A DNA stretch of 64,000 bases from Pogostemon cablin (GCA_023678885.1 CM043005.1:3710314-3774313), one strand, 5' to 3'. Shown: positions 46,603 through 61,019, counted from the first letter of the stretch. The notes: generated from the sequence alone by a model not told the origin. Numbers and translations are program-made.

Positions 46603-47741
46603 GTAAACCGCCACCACCTCCTTCTCTTGATTTTGATTTTGATACATGATTTTAATTGAGAGGTAGATATAATGGGCTTGTAGTACTATTTAAACCTTTT
46701 GATTCTTGGTTAATTAGTGTATTTTTATTGTTATAATATTGATCCTTAATTTTTATTCAATTTGGGATGAATTGATTAGGGTTTCTGAAACAAACTACAG
46801 AAAATAGGGGGAAAGAAAAGCAATATATCGTAACAATGTCTTAGAATAATTAATCGTTGAAGTCAGTTCTCAAATTCCATTGTGTATATCAGATTTTTTT
46901 TAAATTTTTTAAATTTAATTTCTTTTACAACTTCCCCATCTCAGAATATCGTATCACAATAGTTAAAAAAACTTAAAAGAGACTATCTTAAGAAGTAATA
47001 TTCAGAGAAGTTCTTGAAGGACAAGTGGGAGAGTGTAATTAGAACTGCATATGAAAATACTCTTTTTTTTATTGTACGTTTAATTATGATATAATAACAA
47101 TATTCATTAAAATAAAAAAAAACTACATTCTCATTTTTTATGAAATGAATATTAAAATTTGAAAATATATTGAAAAAGTTTGTGTAATAAGCAACTAGTA
47201 TATCTTTTAAATAAAGGTGTCTTTGTGCGTTGTTTATACTTTATTCAAATTTTGTAAGAGATTTTACTTATTTTTAATTTAGAAAGAAGTTTCTAATAAA
47301 GGGTATATTGATTTTTTTTATTAGTTATCTTTTCTATCAGACAGCCATAATTATATATTTATATGACCTTCAAAACTGTCTATTAAAATTTTAAACACCA
47401 TTTGTAAAATTATTTCATCGTTATATTTACCAGTCTTCTTAAAATATATGCCCTCTTATTATCTCATCTCACCTACCAAACTATCCCTAGGTGCTTGGTC
47501 TTAGGGGAAAGATTAGGGAGGGGGCTTAGAAGTATTATAAAAAGGGATTATGTAATTAGAATTTTAGAAATTTCCCTTGCCAAGAAATTAAGAGCATTGT
47601 GGTTTTCCTATATACAGGTGGCTGTGTATTAGTATTTGTGACTTCTGTATACCAGTTTGGTTTTGATGAATGATTATTTCATTTGCAGTCTTATTTATTG
47701 GATAGTTTTGCTTCAGCAAAGACCCCGCAGTAGAAACAGAC

Positions 47742-50700
47742 ATGGCTGGTGGGCCATTTGACGTTGACAAGTTAACAGATACTTTAACACCAGAGAATTC
47801 TGGAACTGGTGGTTTGCTTGTAACGGGAAAGGATAGGATTGTTTTCAGACCACAGAGAAAATCAATTCTAGGTAAGAGACTCAATTTATTCCTCTGGATA
47901 ATGGATTTCCTATAATTGCATGAGTTTTTTTTTTTTTTTTTGCATCAATTTGAACTGTTTTAGTTTTAGTTACATAAATTTATGTACTCGAGTTTGATAT
48001 CATGCAAAGAGTTCTCAAAAGCAATAAAATGTAACAAACTAGTCCATTAGATTGGCTTGCTTGTTTCTCTAATTAGAATTACAAAGGTGAATTTTCAATC
48101 GCACACAAACCTTAGGAGTATTTGGCTTCTTTTTTTTTTTTTAAAAAAAATCCATAGTGTTATTTTTTTAAAATTTTATTTTAATTTATGTGTTACACTT
48201 ACTGCTGCGTAAAACTGTTGTATATGTATTTCGGGGGTTTTTTTTTAAAGGCTTAGTTAATTGTTATGTATGAAATATTCATCTCCGTGTCTTATCTAAT
48301 TCATGTGTTTTTTGTAGCATTTCATTATTTTTATTTATTTTCTAAGGAAAGCAGGTTGCCCCCCATTTTAGTATTATCTTATCTTATTTGTTGTTACCTT
48401 CCCCAAATTGTTTTATCTAACCATATTTGTTGTTATGTTATCTTATTTGTTGTTACCTTCCCCAAATTGTTTTATGTAGGAATCATCCTCTCATTTTAAT
48501 CAAAGATGGAACATCAATAATTTGGCTTAGTTTTAAATTAAGATGCCAAAAACTTCCCACCTTCTCAATTTTCGTATGAAACTTTTGTGGTGGTTCTAAA
48601 TGGATATTCAATTTTGGACTCTTATCATGTGTTGTAATTGGTTTCTGCAACAGGTCTTGACATCCTTGCAGATGCAAAACGCTTGGAGTCAAAGGTCGAG
48701 GGTTCATTTAAGGTTCCCAAAGATAGAGTTGCCTCTGTTATTTCATCTCTAGATGAAGATGAGGAAAAGTCTTCATCTTCAATAGTTGATGATGGGGAGA
48801 ATGATGCATTTGACAGCTTACGGAGCAACACTAATAGGCAATACCGTGAAAAATCTGGTTTGAGTGGGTCATCTAAGTCAGGTATTCTTCAGTTATTGTG
48901 TTATATTTTATTTTACTCCCTTGTAGGTATTTTACACTTTTTGAACAAGTGTATCTTTCTGTTGATGCGTAAGCTCAAAAGACTTCAAAATTAAATAGCC
49001 AAGGGTGCTGCTCCTCCCCCTATGCGCTGCTGATCAACTCAACAAAAAATGTGTTTGTATATAATTTTAGATAAAATAAAAAATCATTAAAAAAAAAAAG
49101 TGACAAATATAAACAAGAAAAAACTATGGTTTGTATGTAAGTTTTCAGATAAAAACATGTTTTTACTATAAAGGAAAAAGCAGTGGTAATATAAATATGA
49201 AAATACTCTCAAGAGTATTAAACTAAAAAACAGTGCTGAAGGACTGACTTAGGTTAACCTTGATAAGAATGAAAAATCAGCAATCCTTCCTATGAATCTC
49301 AATGCCCAATGTGTTCTGGCCTACGCTTCACCTCTGCTAGACTATACTGACAGCTGTTGTTGTTGCTCTGGCGCTGCCCCTACCTGCTTTCTTATCTGGT
49401 CAGGCAGAAATCAATATTGTTTTTAAGGTGAATCTTTCCTCGGTATCTTGATTGGCCAACAGGCCAAGTGTATACTAAGCTCTATTGTCCCTCCACCAGT
49501 TGATAAAAAAATTTTGTATTGTGATCTATGAATTTGATAAAGGCGAAAAAGGTGTTTTTTGAGAAGGTTGCTTTGGTTTGAGGGAAATTGTTTTGCTTGG
49601 TGAATCTATCAAGATCTTGGAATTGAGGATTGTATTTGTTTGCCATATGGTTAGATTGTGTTTCCCATGAGTTTCTTGATTGATAGTTGTAGTTTTGGAA
49701 TGGATGTTATTGAAATTGAGTGGTTTTTTGGTGAAATAATTTTCCTATCTAGGTAAATGTCATTCTATGGGTGTGTTGTGAACACCATTCTATGATTTTA
49801 TTTTTGTTATTTGAGTTTATATTATTCTCTTTTTATCAATTATTCTGCGTTCTATTCTTTCAGGAAGTGTTGTAACTGAAGCCCTACAGAATACGGAAGT
49901 GCTTCAACGAAATCGTCCAGATAAACACAAGGTATATACATTATACATCTCCTTATGCTTCTTCCTATATCATTTTTAATGCACATTTATTGACATTTTC
50001 ACCATCATTTCTCTGTAGCTTTCATGTTTATTATGCTATCTTCAATTGGACTCATTTTCCCAGTAGCTATCTTCCTTTCTTCTATGGAATCTTTTGATGT
50101 ATTTATGGGACTTGTTATGTGTACTTGTAGTTTAGCATAAATTGAGACATCCCTACTTTTATATGTATTTTTGTGTTTCCTTCCCACTGGATGATGAAGC
50201 TGGAATAGTTAGAACTCAGAACAGTAGTTATATTTTTTTGGCTATTAAATTTTGATCCCCAAAAGTTGAATGCTTCTTTCTGGCTGCTAGTATTATGACA
50301 CACTACCTGTCATCACAAATATGCTATGATATATTTCACTTACCCTTTGTAATTCTATTTTTAGGTTCCGATTGCAGCCTCTGGAAGTCCCAGGAGTAGG
50401 AGTCCTAGTTCAGACTATGCCATCCGTGACAGAAGCCGGAGCAGACATGAAGAGTTCTATAAAAGCACCAGTAGGCATAGCTCTGACAGGGAAGGGAGGA
50501 CTCCTAGAGAGTCATCTAATGACCAAGAAAGAGAGCACAATGGAGACTATGGCAGCAATAGATATAGCTCTGACAGGGAAGGGAGGACTCCTAAAGAGTC
50601 ATCTTACGGCCAAGAAAGAGAGCACTATGGAGACTATGGCAGAAAGAGACGTAGATATGATAGTTCTATGAAATCACCTGGTACTTCCTCTTCTCAGTTT

Positions 50701-53700
50701 TCTGTCTTTAATGATCTGTTCATTGAATGAACCTTCAGATTTTGGAAAACATATGCAATCTGAAATGACTGTAGTTGTATGGATTTGGCTAGTGTATATC
50801 TTTACATTTTTTGCGATGAACCTATTCTGATGTGATGTATGTCATTGTAGCCAGATCTAACTGGGATGATGGAAGATGGGAATGGGAAGATACTCCTCGT
50901 CGTGATGGGCGAAGTTCCAGTAATAGACACCATCAACGCTTTCCGTCCCCCATGCTTGTTGGGGCATCTCCTGATGCACGGCTTGTTTCCCCGTGGTTGG
51001 GGGGCCGTACGCCCAGTTCTTCTGGTAATTGTAATAATTATACAAGCTTTTGAAAATGGAACTGTCTTGTCTGTATTTTTTTTGGCAGTTTCTGCTTGTA
51101 ACTTATGACCTTATATAAGAAACTGTATATGCACAGCATCTCCTTGGGATAGCATTGCTCCTTCCCCCACACCAATTCGAGCATCTGGATCCACTGCGAG
51201 GTCTTCAAGTTCCCGGTACGGTGGGAAATCTGGTCAGGCTAACTCCTATTCAGATAACATACAATCGACTGAGGTAAGGAGTTTCTCTTTCTTATTTCTT
51301 TCGTTTGTGTTTTGTTTTCATTTCCTTTTCCTGCATTTCAGATAAATGCAATAATTTTTTTTTAAACCTTCCCCTTTTCGTTCTCTTTTCTGGTTTTAGG
51401 ACAGAGAAAATGGTGCAGAAAATTTATCAGGTGATCAAAATCATGAGATATCAGAGAGTATGCGCCTAGAGATGGAATACAATTCTGATCGTGCCTGGTA
51501 AATTTGTCCTAATATTTTCTGTGAATTTACAGTTTTCGTTTTTGCTTCAATCTACTGTGTCTGGAATTTGTTTGAATTATTGCTTTAGGATCTATATGAA
51601 TGGAGCTTGTCCATGTGTAGATATGGCTTTATGTTGCTTTTTCTTTGAAAAAAATAATATTCAAAGGAAGGTAGTAAATTCATCTTTCAGTCGTGCAGTT
51701 ATGGAAAGAAACTCTTGGATGCAGTGCATGGAGAACAATTTTGTCAAAATTTAGTTGCAATTTATGTATCAATATCTTCTTTTGGATATTGTTGATGTTT
51801 AAGTAACTTTTATGTCACATCTCATATTCTGAAATGTTTTTGTCTTTGTTTGACTCATCTCTGTATCACAGGTATGATCGAGAAGAAGGCAGCACTATGT
51901 ATGATGGAGATGGCTCCTCAGTTTTTCTTGGTGATGAGGCCTCTTTTCAGAAGAAAGAAACAGAATTGGCTAAAAAACTGGTATCATTTTCAATTGCTTT
52001 AGCTTGATGTGGATCCATCTTTCTGATACTCTCTGTTAATATTGAGAAAGTTCCTCATGAAAATGTTGTTAATAGCTGTAGCCAATAATCAATGAATCTG
52101 TGGCTTTTTATGGGCAATATTATATCTTATCAATGCCTGTAGCTGAAACCTGTTCATGTATATACATCATTTTATATTCCACAGAATTCACAATATGCTT
52201 GACCATGAGGGTATGTGTTGATGCCCTGCTCTTATATGATGTGTGATTTTAGATTGTGCCAGCTTTATGAGCCCTTTCTTACATTATTAGAAATGCTTGT
52301 GATTGCTGAACGTATTCTTTTTTATTGTGAATGTAATTGTTTATAGTGGTGGTTAAAATAGAAATTCTCGTTTTTTAATCTCAAGGCATCCCGGGCCTTA
52401 ACTTAAATTTCTTCTCCCTTAAGATGATGAATGCAGATAAACTTGCACTATTGCCTCTAACATTGTAGTTTGCTCTGGTGCACTTCTATTGAATTTGTTT
52501 AGTTAAGAAGTTGTCTTACTTTTTTACTTAGTGTGACTATCCTTCATGCATATATATTTTTTTTGTCATGAAGTTTTTTATGACTTCAACTATATATATT
52601 TGTCTACCTATAGGTCCGGAGAGATGGAAGCAAGATGACTCTTGCGCAAAGCAAAAAACTATCTCAGCTAACTGCTGATAATGCTCAATGGGAGGACCGG
52701 CAACTTCTGAGATCAGGAGCTGTTAGGGGAACTGAGGTGCAGACAGAGTTCGATGATGAGGAAGAGCGCAAAGTTATTCTTCTTGTTCATGGTATATCCC
52801 AATGTTATTCTTGAATATATTTTGATTTCTTGATTAATAACTTTTGAGGTGAAGTTATGTACAGTTTCTGACTACTTTTCATAACAGATACAAAACCCCC
52901 TTTCCTTGATGGGAGGATTGTTTTCACGAAGCAAGCCGAGCCTGTTATGCCATTAAAAGATCCTACATCTGATATGGCTATAATATCGCGGAAAGGCTCT
53001 AATTTGGTGAGGGAAATCCGTGAAAAGCAGAGCTCAAGTAAGTCCCGACAGCGATTTTGGGAGCTTGCTGGTTCGAAGCTCGGTGATATTCTTGGTGTTG
53101 AGAAAACTGCTGAACAGGTATATGCTTCAATCAAAAACAATTTATTTCTAGATCACGTACTATCTTTTAGTATTGAACGGTAATGTTTTTTAACTCTTTT
53201 TTCTGCGTTGCTTGCTAGATTGATGCGGATACTGCTGTAGTGGGTGAAGAAGGTGAAATAGATTTCAAAGAGGATGCCAAATTTGCTCAGCATTTAAAGA
53301 AGCGAGAAGGAGTGAGTGATTTTGCTAAATCAAATACATTAGCACAACAACGACAATATTTGCCAATATTTTCTGTACGAGAGGAGTTGTTGCAGGTATG
53401 AGTTGTTTACTTGCTTTATTTTTATAATAAAATGGCTATCCTATAATTTAAACTTATATAGAACTAACACATGGTGCTGGACGATGTTATGCTTCATTCA
53501 GTAGTGTTAAAGCTGATATTGTGGTTGCTTTGCCATTATGTGAAAGTTTTGATTGGATTAGAATCTGAATGATGCATTTCAATTCTTATATTTAGCCTAA
53601 ACCATGTACCTCCTACCTGTACATATTTATGTCTAATCTTGTGCTACTATTTATTTGCATACTGTATCTGTTAATGACTTTTACTTATCGAGCTTGCCTT

Positions 53701-56700
53701 GTGTACAACCGGTGTATTCGGATACTTGGATTTATTTGAAAGATATAGATGTGAAACAATTATGCCCCAAGGATTAATTTTCAACCCTATGGGTAAAGCT
53801 TAAACTCTTAAGAATAAATGAGAATAACCGACCCTGAAAATGATGTTGACTTGAAAATACAAGAGTCCTTTGAGTTGATACTAAACCTGAAAGGTAAAGC
53901 TCAAGTCCTACAGGTAAAAGTGTAAATAATGCACCCAGGTGTATGTACACCCGGTTGCATATTAATCTTTTCCTTTTCAATCCTTTTGTTGAATAGAGGA
54001 AGGAAAGGTTGGGTTGTCTTATTTAGTTCCGAATTTTATCATCATACCTTTAATATTAAATAATAATAATAAATAATAATACTAATAATAATCTAAATGT
54101 TTCCTTCTTCTGGCCAAATCCATCAAACAAACTAGCATGTATATATAATCACATATGATATTTTTTGGTTTATTAATGTTATTCCCTTTCTTATATTATA
54201 AAGTCTTTATGTTTGAGTTAGGTTGTGAACAAAGCGACCTGCACCTACCTAAAGTATATGATTCAACAAAAATCATACAAGGGTAGATTAGACACCTCTG
54301 CCTTAATTTCACTTAATTCCTATATTTAAGACGTAAACGGTAGATACCAAAAATCTTTCTAAGTTAGTACCCCTTCAAATGTACTCCACTTGTATTATTT
54401 TTAAAAGATAAAATGGAAAAAAAGGAGGATTCGATTAATATTTCTTGCTCAATCTCTTCTTGACTGAATGCAGGTAGTACGTGAGAATCAGGTGGTGGTG
54501 GTGGTTGGTGAAACGGGGTCTGGAAAGACAACACAATTAACACAGGTTTTTTCATCGTTGTAATATATCTGAAATTGTTTTCATTTTTGTATTCAGTAGT
54601 GACTGAATATTTCCTGATGTGATTGTTCATAGTATCTTCATGAGGATGGATACACAACCAATGGCATAGTTGGTTGCACTCAACCAAGACGTGTAGCTGC
54701 CATGAGCGTCGCGAAAAGAGTCAGTGAAGAGATGGAAACTGAACTTGGTGATAAAGTTGGATATGCAATACGATTCGAGGATGTAACTGGGCCTAGCACT
54801 GTAATTAAGGTAATGAAACTAGTCATTCTTTTTTATTATTGTAGCTTGTAATAGTTTTTGATATTCAGACGTCAATACATGTTTGACAAGGCATATTGTC
54901 ACTGATTCTTTTTGCAGTACATGACTGATGGTGTGTTGCTTAGGGAGACGCTGAAAGATTCCGATTTGGATAAGTACCGGTAAATAATCAAATTACCCAG
55001 ATACTGATTTATTGCAAGTCTAGGTGTTTGAATAGTGTCTGTGATATATATATATATATATTTGTTTTGCTTTATTTGTTTTAATTCTGTATCTCATCAT
55101 GTAGAGTCATTGTAATGGATGAAGCACATGAACGGTCTCTAAGCACAGATGTGTTATTTGGTATCCTCAAGAAAGTCGTTGCCAGACGTCGAGATTTCAA
55201 GCTCATCGTAACTTCTGCTACTCTTAATGCTCAGAAATTTTCAGATTTTTTCGGGAGGTAAAAATCATATTTTCTTCCAGCTATTAGATGAAAGACTAAA
55301 TTCTCGTCTTTCTACTTCTGAGTCTAATGATTGTCACCTCTGCCTTGCAGTGTACCTATATTTCACATTCCTGGGAGGACTTTTCCTGTTCAGATACTGT
55401 ATAGTAAAAGTCCTTGTGAAGATTACGTTGAAGCTGCCGTGAAGCAGGCAATGACTATTCATGTGACCAGTGCTCCTGGTGATATACTAATCTTCATGAC
55501 TGGTCAAGATGAGATTGAGGCAACCTGTTTTGCTCTTCAAGAACGCATGGAGCAACTTTCAAGCAAAAAGGAAGCGCCAAAACTTTTAATTCTTCCCATA
55601 TACTCCCAGCTACCTGCAGACTTGCAAGCTAAGATCTTCGAGAATGCTGAAGATGGAGCTCGCAAGTGTATTGTTGCTACAAATATTGCGGAGACATCGC
55701 TTACTGTTGATGGGATCTTCTATGTCATCGACACAGGATATGGAAAAATAAAGGTGTATAACCCTCGTATGGGAATGGATGCTCTGCAAGTGTTTCCTGT
55801 TAGTCGGGCTGCTGCTGACCAGCGGGCTGGACGTGCTGGAAGAACTGGGCCTGGGACCTGTTATCGGCTTTACACTGAGAGTGCTTATCTTAATGAAATG
55901 CTTCCCAGTCCAGTTCCAGAAATCCAGAGGACAAACCTGGGTAATGTGGTTTTGTTGCTCAAAAGTCTCAAGATAGACAATTTATTGGATTTTGACTTTA
56001 TGGATCCCCCTCCTCAAGAGAACATCCTCAACTCCATGTACCAGTTGTGGGTATTAGGTGCTTTGAATAATGTCGGTGATCTAACGGATCTGGGTTGGAA
56101 AATGGTGGAGTTTCCTCTCGATCCGCCCCTTGCTAAAATGCTTTTAATTGGGGAGCAGCTGGAATGCCTTAATGAGGTTTTGACAATTGTGTCCATGCTT
56201 TCAGTACCATCTGTTTTCTTTAGACCCAAGGATCGAGCAGAGGAGAGTGATGCCGCCAGGGAAAAGTTCTTCGTGCCAGAATCCGACCACCTTACTCTTC
56301 TAAATGTATACCAGCAATGGAAAGCTAATCAGTATCGGGGTGATTGGTGCAATGACCATTTCTTACACGTTAAAGGTTTACGAAAGGCTAGAGAAGTGAG
56401 ATCCCAGTTACTCGATATTCTGAAGACGCTCAAAATTCCATTAACATCGTGTGGTCCTGATTGGGATATCGTGAGAAAAGCAATATGTTCTGCATATTTC
56501 CATAATGCTGCCCGTCTCAAAGGGGTTGGTGAGTACATGAACTGCAGAAACGGAATGCCCTGCCACTTACATCCAAGCAGTGCTATATACGGATTGGGTT
56601 ATACTCCAGATTACGTCGTTTATCATGAATTGGTCTTGACGTCAAAAGAGTACATGCAGTGTGCTACATCAGTCGAACCCCAGTGGCTGGCCGAGCTGGG

Positions 56701-56944
56701 GCCCATGTTTTTCTCTGTGAAAGATTCGGATACATCGATGATTGAGCATAAGAAGAAACAGAAACAAGAGAAAACTGCAATGGAGGAGGAGATGGAGAAC
56801 TTGAGGAAAGTGCAGGAGGAGATGGAAAGAAGAAACAAGGAGAAGGACAAGATAAAGAGGGCTAAAGAGCAGCAAAGAGTCTCCATGCCTGGGTTGAAGC
56901 AGGGCGCTTCCACGTACTTGCGCCCCAAAAAGTTCGGCCTGTGA
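47742..56944 (+). CDS. PRP16: DEAH-box pre-mRNA-splicing helicase PRP16/DHX38 homologue (CUV type)
   Basis: This ATP-dependent RNA helicase remodels the spliceosome after the first splicing step; the Arabidopsis homologue is CLUMSY VEIN. Sixteen coding exons fit phase at every junction: 47742-47871, 48654-48881, 49864-49931, 50365-50680, 50851-51024, 51137-51273, 51400-51497, 51872-51980, 52614-52791, 52888-53117, 53219-53395, 54474-54545, 54633-54809, 54918-54979, 55105-55257 and 55351-56944 (TGA). They give about 1300 residues, close to the plant homologue. The N-terminal third is Ser/Arg-rich. The helicase core has motif I GETGSGKTTQ (about 626), motif II DEAH (about 723), SAT, and motif VI QRAGRAGRTGPG (about 925). 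HA2/OB-fold regions and a charged coiled-coil tail ending YLRPKKFGL follow. All catalytic motifs are intact. Residues encoded at 50479-50652 contain a 29-residue tandem repeat. Confidence 0.96.
50479..50652 (+). repeat. In-frame 87-bp tandem duplication in the PRP16 exon
   Basis: AGCTCTGACAGGGAAGGGAG starts at 50479 and again at 50566. The unit encodes SSDREGRTPRESS...GDYG. Copies differ at a few codons and the reading frame is kept. Confidence 0.9.
53396..54473 (+). other. Long intron of the PRP16-like gene (1078 bp)
   Basis: It lies between the exons ending ELLQ and starting VVRENQ. It is AT-rich and includes a short odd block at 53930-53960 (CACCCAGGTGTATGTACACC). No coding sequence is inside. 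Confidence 0.7.
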
Positions 56945-57660
56945 TCTCCATTGCATCGTCATTCTCTTAAAGGAATCGAAATGGGGCGAGTTTGGTACCT
57001 CTTATTTAGTAGAGGAACAACCCATTCTTCCAAAGTCGGGTTTGAAGAATACGTACGAATGACTATCCACTTCTTGATAGATAATATTTTGGGGAACTCG
57101 AGTAGCTTATGAGCATTGACAGGACGTTGTATTATTATCAAACAGTTTTCATGTGGTATATTATGCTTAAACAACAACTGAATGGAAAAGTGTCCTTTGT
57201 GTATACAATACAACGTTGAAAACATTTTTTATTTAAGTTTTAAGTTTTTCTTTTGGAATTGATTGTCCATACAATAGTAGTGATAATAATTATTAAAGTT
57301 ATCCCTTGGCTCCCTCTTTCTTTATCCATAAGAATTCAAAGAAATTAGCTTCAATGTGACACAATCAACCCAAGTATATTAGGAGGAACCACCAACCCAA
57401 ATTAGCCTTGGCTCATTGAATAGTGAAGGATCATCTACCACCTTCATTCATTTCTTTAATCTCATTTTTTTTTTGAAAAAAATTTTAAAGAAAAACTTGA
57501 CTTAGGATCTGCTCCAATTGTAATAATCTAACGTGGCATGCGTCTGTCATTTCTATCTCATATGATATCTTCCTATCAGTATGATATTATTTTCCTATAA
57601 ACGTTGACAAGTAAATTCTTACGGGCACTTTTCCCCAATGCTTATCCACATCCTCCTCTC
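56945..57660. other. Intergenic region PRP16 / F-box gene
   Basis: The 3'UTR of the helicase gene extends to around 57230, with AT-rich DNA after that. I see no repeat or gene. The short open frames on the minus strand have no features. Confidence 0.5.
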
Positions 57661-57718
57661 ACTATTTAATGTTCCGCTTCTTTAGTTGCACCGCTGCATA
57701 TCATCTCCCCATCTGCAG

Positions 57719-58378
57719 GTATGTTTTTATTTCTTTAATTTAATTTATAGTTTGCATCTTTTCTTGATCTTTTTTTATCTGTATTTCGTATGAGTGATTG
57801 GACGTTCTAATGATTCTGTTTTTTTTTTCTTCCTTTGGGAGCTGAATTCATAATGCAATGGCGTACGGTTATTTGTTCTTTTTTAAGAATGTGTCGTAAT
57901 TGCAATGCTGGCTAGCATCTTCACCCTTTTAAGGTTTATATGGTGTAGCATATATGATCTTTTCATCAGCTCTATGATGAGGAAATTTAAAACTTTATTC
58001 TTTGGTGCTATAAGATTTTTATGCAAGTATGAACACAACACAACGTTCTTCTCTTGTGGTGGGTGGGTAGGTGTGGTTGGTGACGTGTAGTTTATCTTAT
58101 GGCACTATTAATTTTGGGTTGTGAATAAATTTGAAGTTGGTCACAATTTTTCTGTTATTATCATCATCCAGTAATTTGGGTCATTGGAGTTGTTTGATTT
58201 GCTTAGATCTTGATCTGTTGCTTGTTTGTGTTAAGGCATTTGTCCAACAATGGTTGGTGGCTGAGATTTTGTCTGAATCATGAAGAAAAGTGCCATTACT
58301 ATTAGATTTCAATGTTTTTGTATATATTGTGCATATAATTTTGGTCTTTTTCTTTACCTCCTATTACTGCAACTGCAG
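57719..58378 (+). other. Probable 5'UTR intron of the F-box/kelch gene
   Basis: A donor at CATCTGCAG|GTATGT ends a likely non-coding exon (about 57665-57718). The acceptor CAACTGCAG ends at 58378. A second intron further toward the ATG is possible. Confidence 0.6.
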
Positions 58379-58617
58379 GTGATTATCATCAGTAAGAAAT
58401 GGAAATAATCGGAGGTTGAAGTCGATAATGGCCTTGTTTGGTATAATTTTTTTCAATATTTAGCGATTGCTAGTATTTCAGATATTACTTTTCTCCTTGT
58501 GTTTCTTTTGAATTACAAGTTACTGTAGTTACTGGGGAAATGCTCGAGGGAAAGAAGGCTTATTTTGAATTTGGAGTCGAACGGGTTGATCTAAGAAACA
58601 GTCGGGCCACTGGAAGT

Positions 58618-58693
58618 GGTATGGAATTTGAATCTAATTGGAAGAACTCATTGGTGGTATGGAATTTGAATCTAATTGGAAGAACTCATTGGT
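58618..58693 (+). repeat. Perfect 38-bp tandem duplication in the F-box gene 5' region
   Basis: GGTATGGAATTTGAATCTAA starts at 58618 and 58656, and both units run through GGAAGAACTCATTGGT without visible differences. Confidence 0.93.
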
Positions 58694-58819
58694 TTTGACA
58701 ATCCATTCGACATCTTTTATGGCTTGGTGTACTAGAATATCCATCAGTGAAGGCTTCCGTGAATTTCTATAGTTAAGTACCCTTATTTTCTTTGAAGAAA
58801 AGCATTATAAGAATCAAAC

Positions 58820-60090
58820 ATGTGTTTCTCCAATTCAATCGTGCAACATGATCCCTCTTCTGGAAGTTGTTCCGAGTCGATTACTAAGGTTGCCTATGAT
58901 TGTAACAATCCTATTTTGCCTGGATTGCCTGATGATATTTTCAAACACTGCCTTGCTCTCCTTCCTCTATCTCAGATCCCCTCTTTAGGTGCTGTGTGCA
59001 AACGATGGAGGTCGTTTATCAAAAGCAAAGAATTCATTACTGTCCGGAAGCTAGCTGGGATGCTGGAAGAATGGGTTTATGTCCTTACTGTTGATGTTGA
59101 TGGAAAAGAGAGCCACTGGGTGGTTTTAGATTGTTTAGGACACAAACACCATCAACTCCCACCTATGCCTGGTCCTACTAAAGCTGGTTTTGGCGTGGTT
59201 GTTCTCAACGGAAAGCTTATGGTTATTGCTGGTTTTTCTGAGGCAGATGGAACTGCTTCAGTTTCTTCAGACCTTTACCAATACGATTCTTACCTCAACA
59301 GGTTACTTTCTTGTTTCCACGTGCTTGTAATTTGTGACATTGTCAGCTTTAAGATGTTTCAATTGTATTTGCAGGAAAGAAATTCACTAAGTATATGTTG
59401 TTCGCCTGTTAATTTCACTTGAAATCATCACATTAAAATATGTACTACTTTTAACAAAATGGTTGTTCCAGCTGGAGCAAACTGGCTAGCATGAATGTGG
59501 CACGCTACGACTTCGGTTGTGCTGAGGTCAACGGACTGATGTATGTGGTAGGAGGATGCGGGACACACGGAGAATCCCTCTCGTGTGTCGAGGTGTATGA
59601 TCCCAACATGGATAAGTGGAGCATGGTCGAGAGCCTGAGGCGTCCACGCTGGGGGTGTTTTGCATATGGAGTGGGGGGGAAGCTGTATGTATTGAGTGGG
59701 AGGTCGAGTTTCACGATCGGGAACTCAAGATTCATCGACGTTTACGACCCGGAAAGGCGCACGTGGTTGCAGATGAAAAATGGTTGTGTTATGGTTACTG
59801 CTCATGCTGTTGTTGGAGAGAAGCTGTGTTGCATGGAGTGGAAGAATGAGCGTCAGTTAACGATATTCGACCCGGTCCGGAACACTTGGAGCACGGTGCG
59901 CGTGCCGTTGACGGGTAGCTCGAGCATCGGGTTCCGATTCGGGACGGTGGATGGGAAGCTGCTGCTGCTGTCGTTGGAGGAGGATCCAGAGTACCACACA
60001 CTGTTGTATGATCCAAATGCCTCTGAATGGGAAACTTCTGAGATTAAGCCTTTGGGTCGGTGTCTTTGCACTGTTACAATTAAGGCTTAA
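58820..60090 (+). CDS. F-box/kelch-repeat protein (At1g67480-like)
   Basis: F-box proteins choose substrates for SCF ubiquitin ligases, and the kelch propeller binds the target. Two exons, 58820-59301 and 59472-60090 (TAA), join in frame to 366 residues, as in the family. The F-box lies at about 33-75 (LPGLPDDIFKHCLALLPLSQ, CKRWRSFI). Kelch blades follow: GKLMVIAGF, NGLMYVVGGCG, GKLYVLSGRS, FDPVRNTWS. Strongly conserved stretches RRPRWGCFA and EWKN support the At1g67480 subgroup by memory. The known targets of this subgroup are not clear to me. No break is visible. Confidence 0.93.
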
Positions 60091-60950
60091 GAGTTAAAAG
60101 AGGGATTTTTAAGTAGTATTAACCCTCAATTTAATGCTTATAACAAAATAATAAGTGTAATAATATTGTATACCCACAAAAGTTTAGATGCCATTTCTTC
60201 TTTTTTTTTTAAGTGCACAGAAACTTGTGTTTATTAGGTAGTTACAACTAGGATCCTTTGCAAGATTGTAAAATTCTTAGTTGCACATTGAACTGGATTT
60301 AATCCGTGTTAGAAACAAACATCAACAAATGTAAAAACCACCATATATATACCTACTACATTCTCTCTCCTCAATTAATACATTTTCTCTCTTTATCTCT
60401 CCTCTCTCATTTAATTTTTTTTTAATAAATTACTATATTGATTTGACATAAAATTAAAACATACCATAATCAAAACCCAAAACAAACATAGAACACACTA
60501 TTCATGGTTTTCAAACCCCACATAAACTCAAACCAAACATCACCTTAACCTTAGTGTTTTTTAATGGATTCCTGATTCAAATTCTTTTTAAATATATTTA
60601 TATAATGTAATAGTATCATATTTTATTTTAATAGTAATATTTTAATAATGATTCATTTATATTTTATAAGATTAAAGTGGTACGTTATTATATGTTTGTT
60701 GATACTGTTTAGTATTATCAAGTGGTGTTTGCATAGCACGATTTTGTTCTATGTTTACTGATAAATTACTCATACAAATCAATGTTTGTTGATGGTATAA
60801 TATTTTGTTCATGGATTTAAAAACCGTAAACGAACATCGGCTAAATTATGTGTATTATATAAGTTGAAAATGGTAGATTTAGTGCTAATGCAGAAAAGAA
60901 ACGGTTTTTAAGAGTGTGTGTTTAGTTGTAGTAGAAAAGTTGGGTAATCT
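60091..60950. other. Intergenic region F-box / MRL7-like gene
   Basis: The F-box 3'UTR is followed by AT-rich sequence with pyrimidine-rich runs (CTCTCTCCTCAATTAATACA near 60362). No gene or repeat can be supported. Confidence 0.5.
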
Positions 60951-61019
60951 AATCTCTCTGCCTATCCATATCCTACTGCCGTTCCTTCGCCGCTCACACC
61001 ACCTCACCTCCCAACTCAG

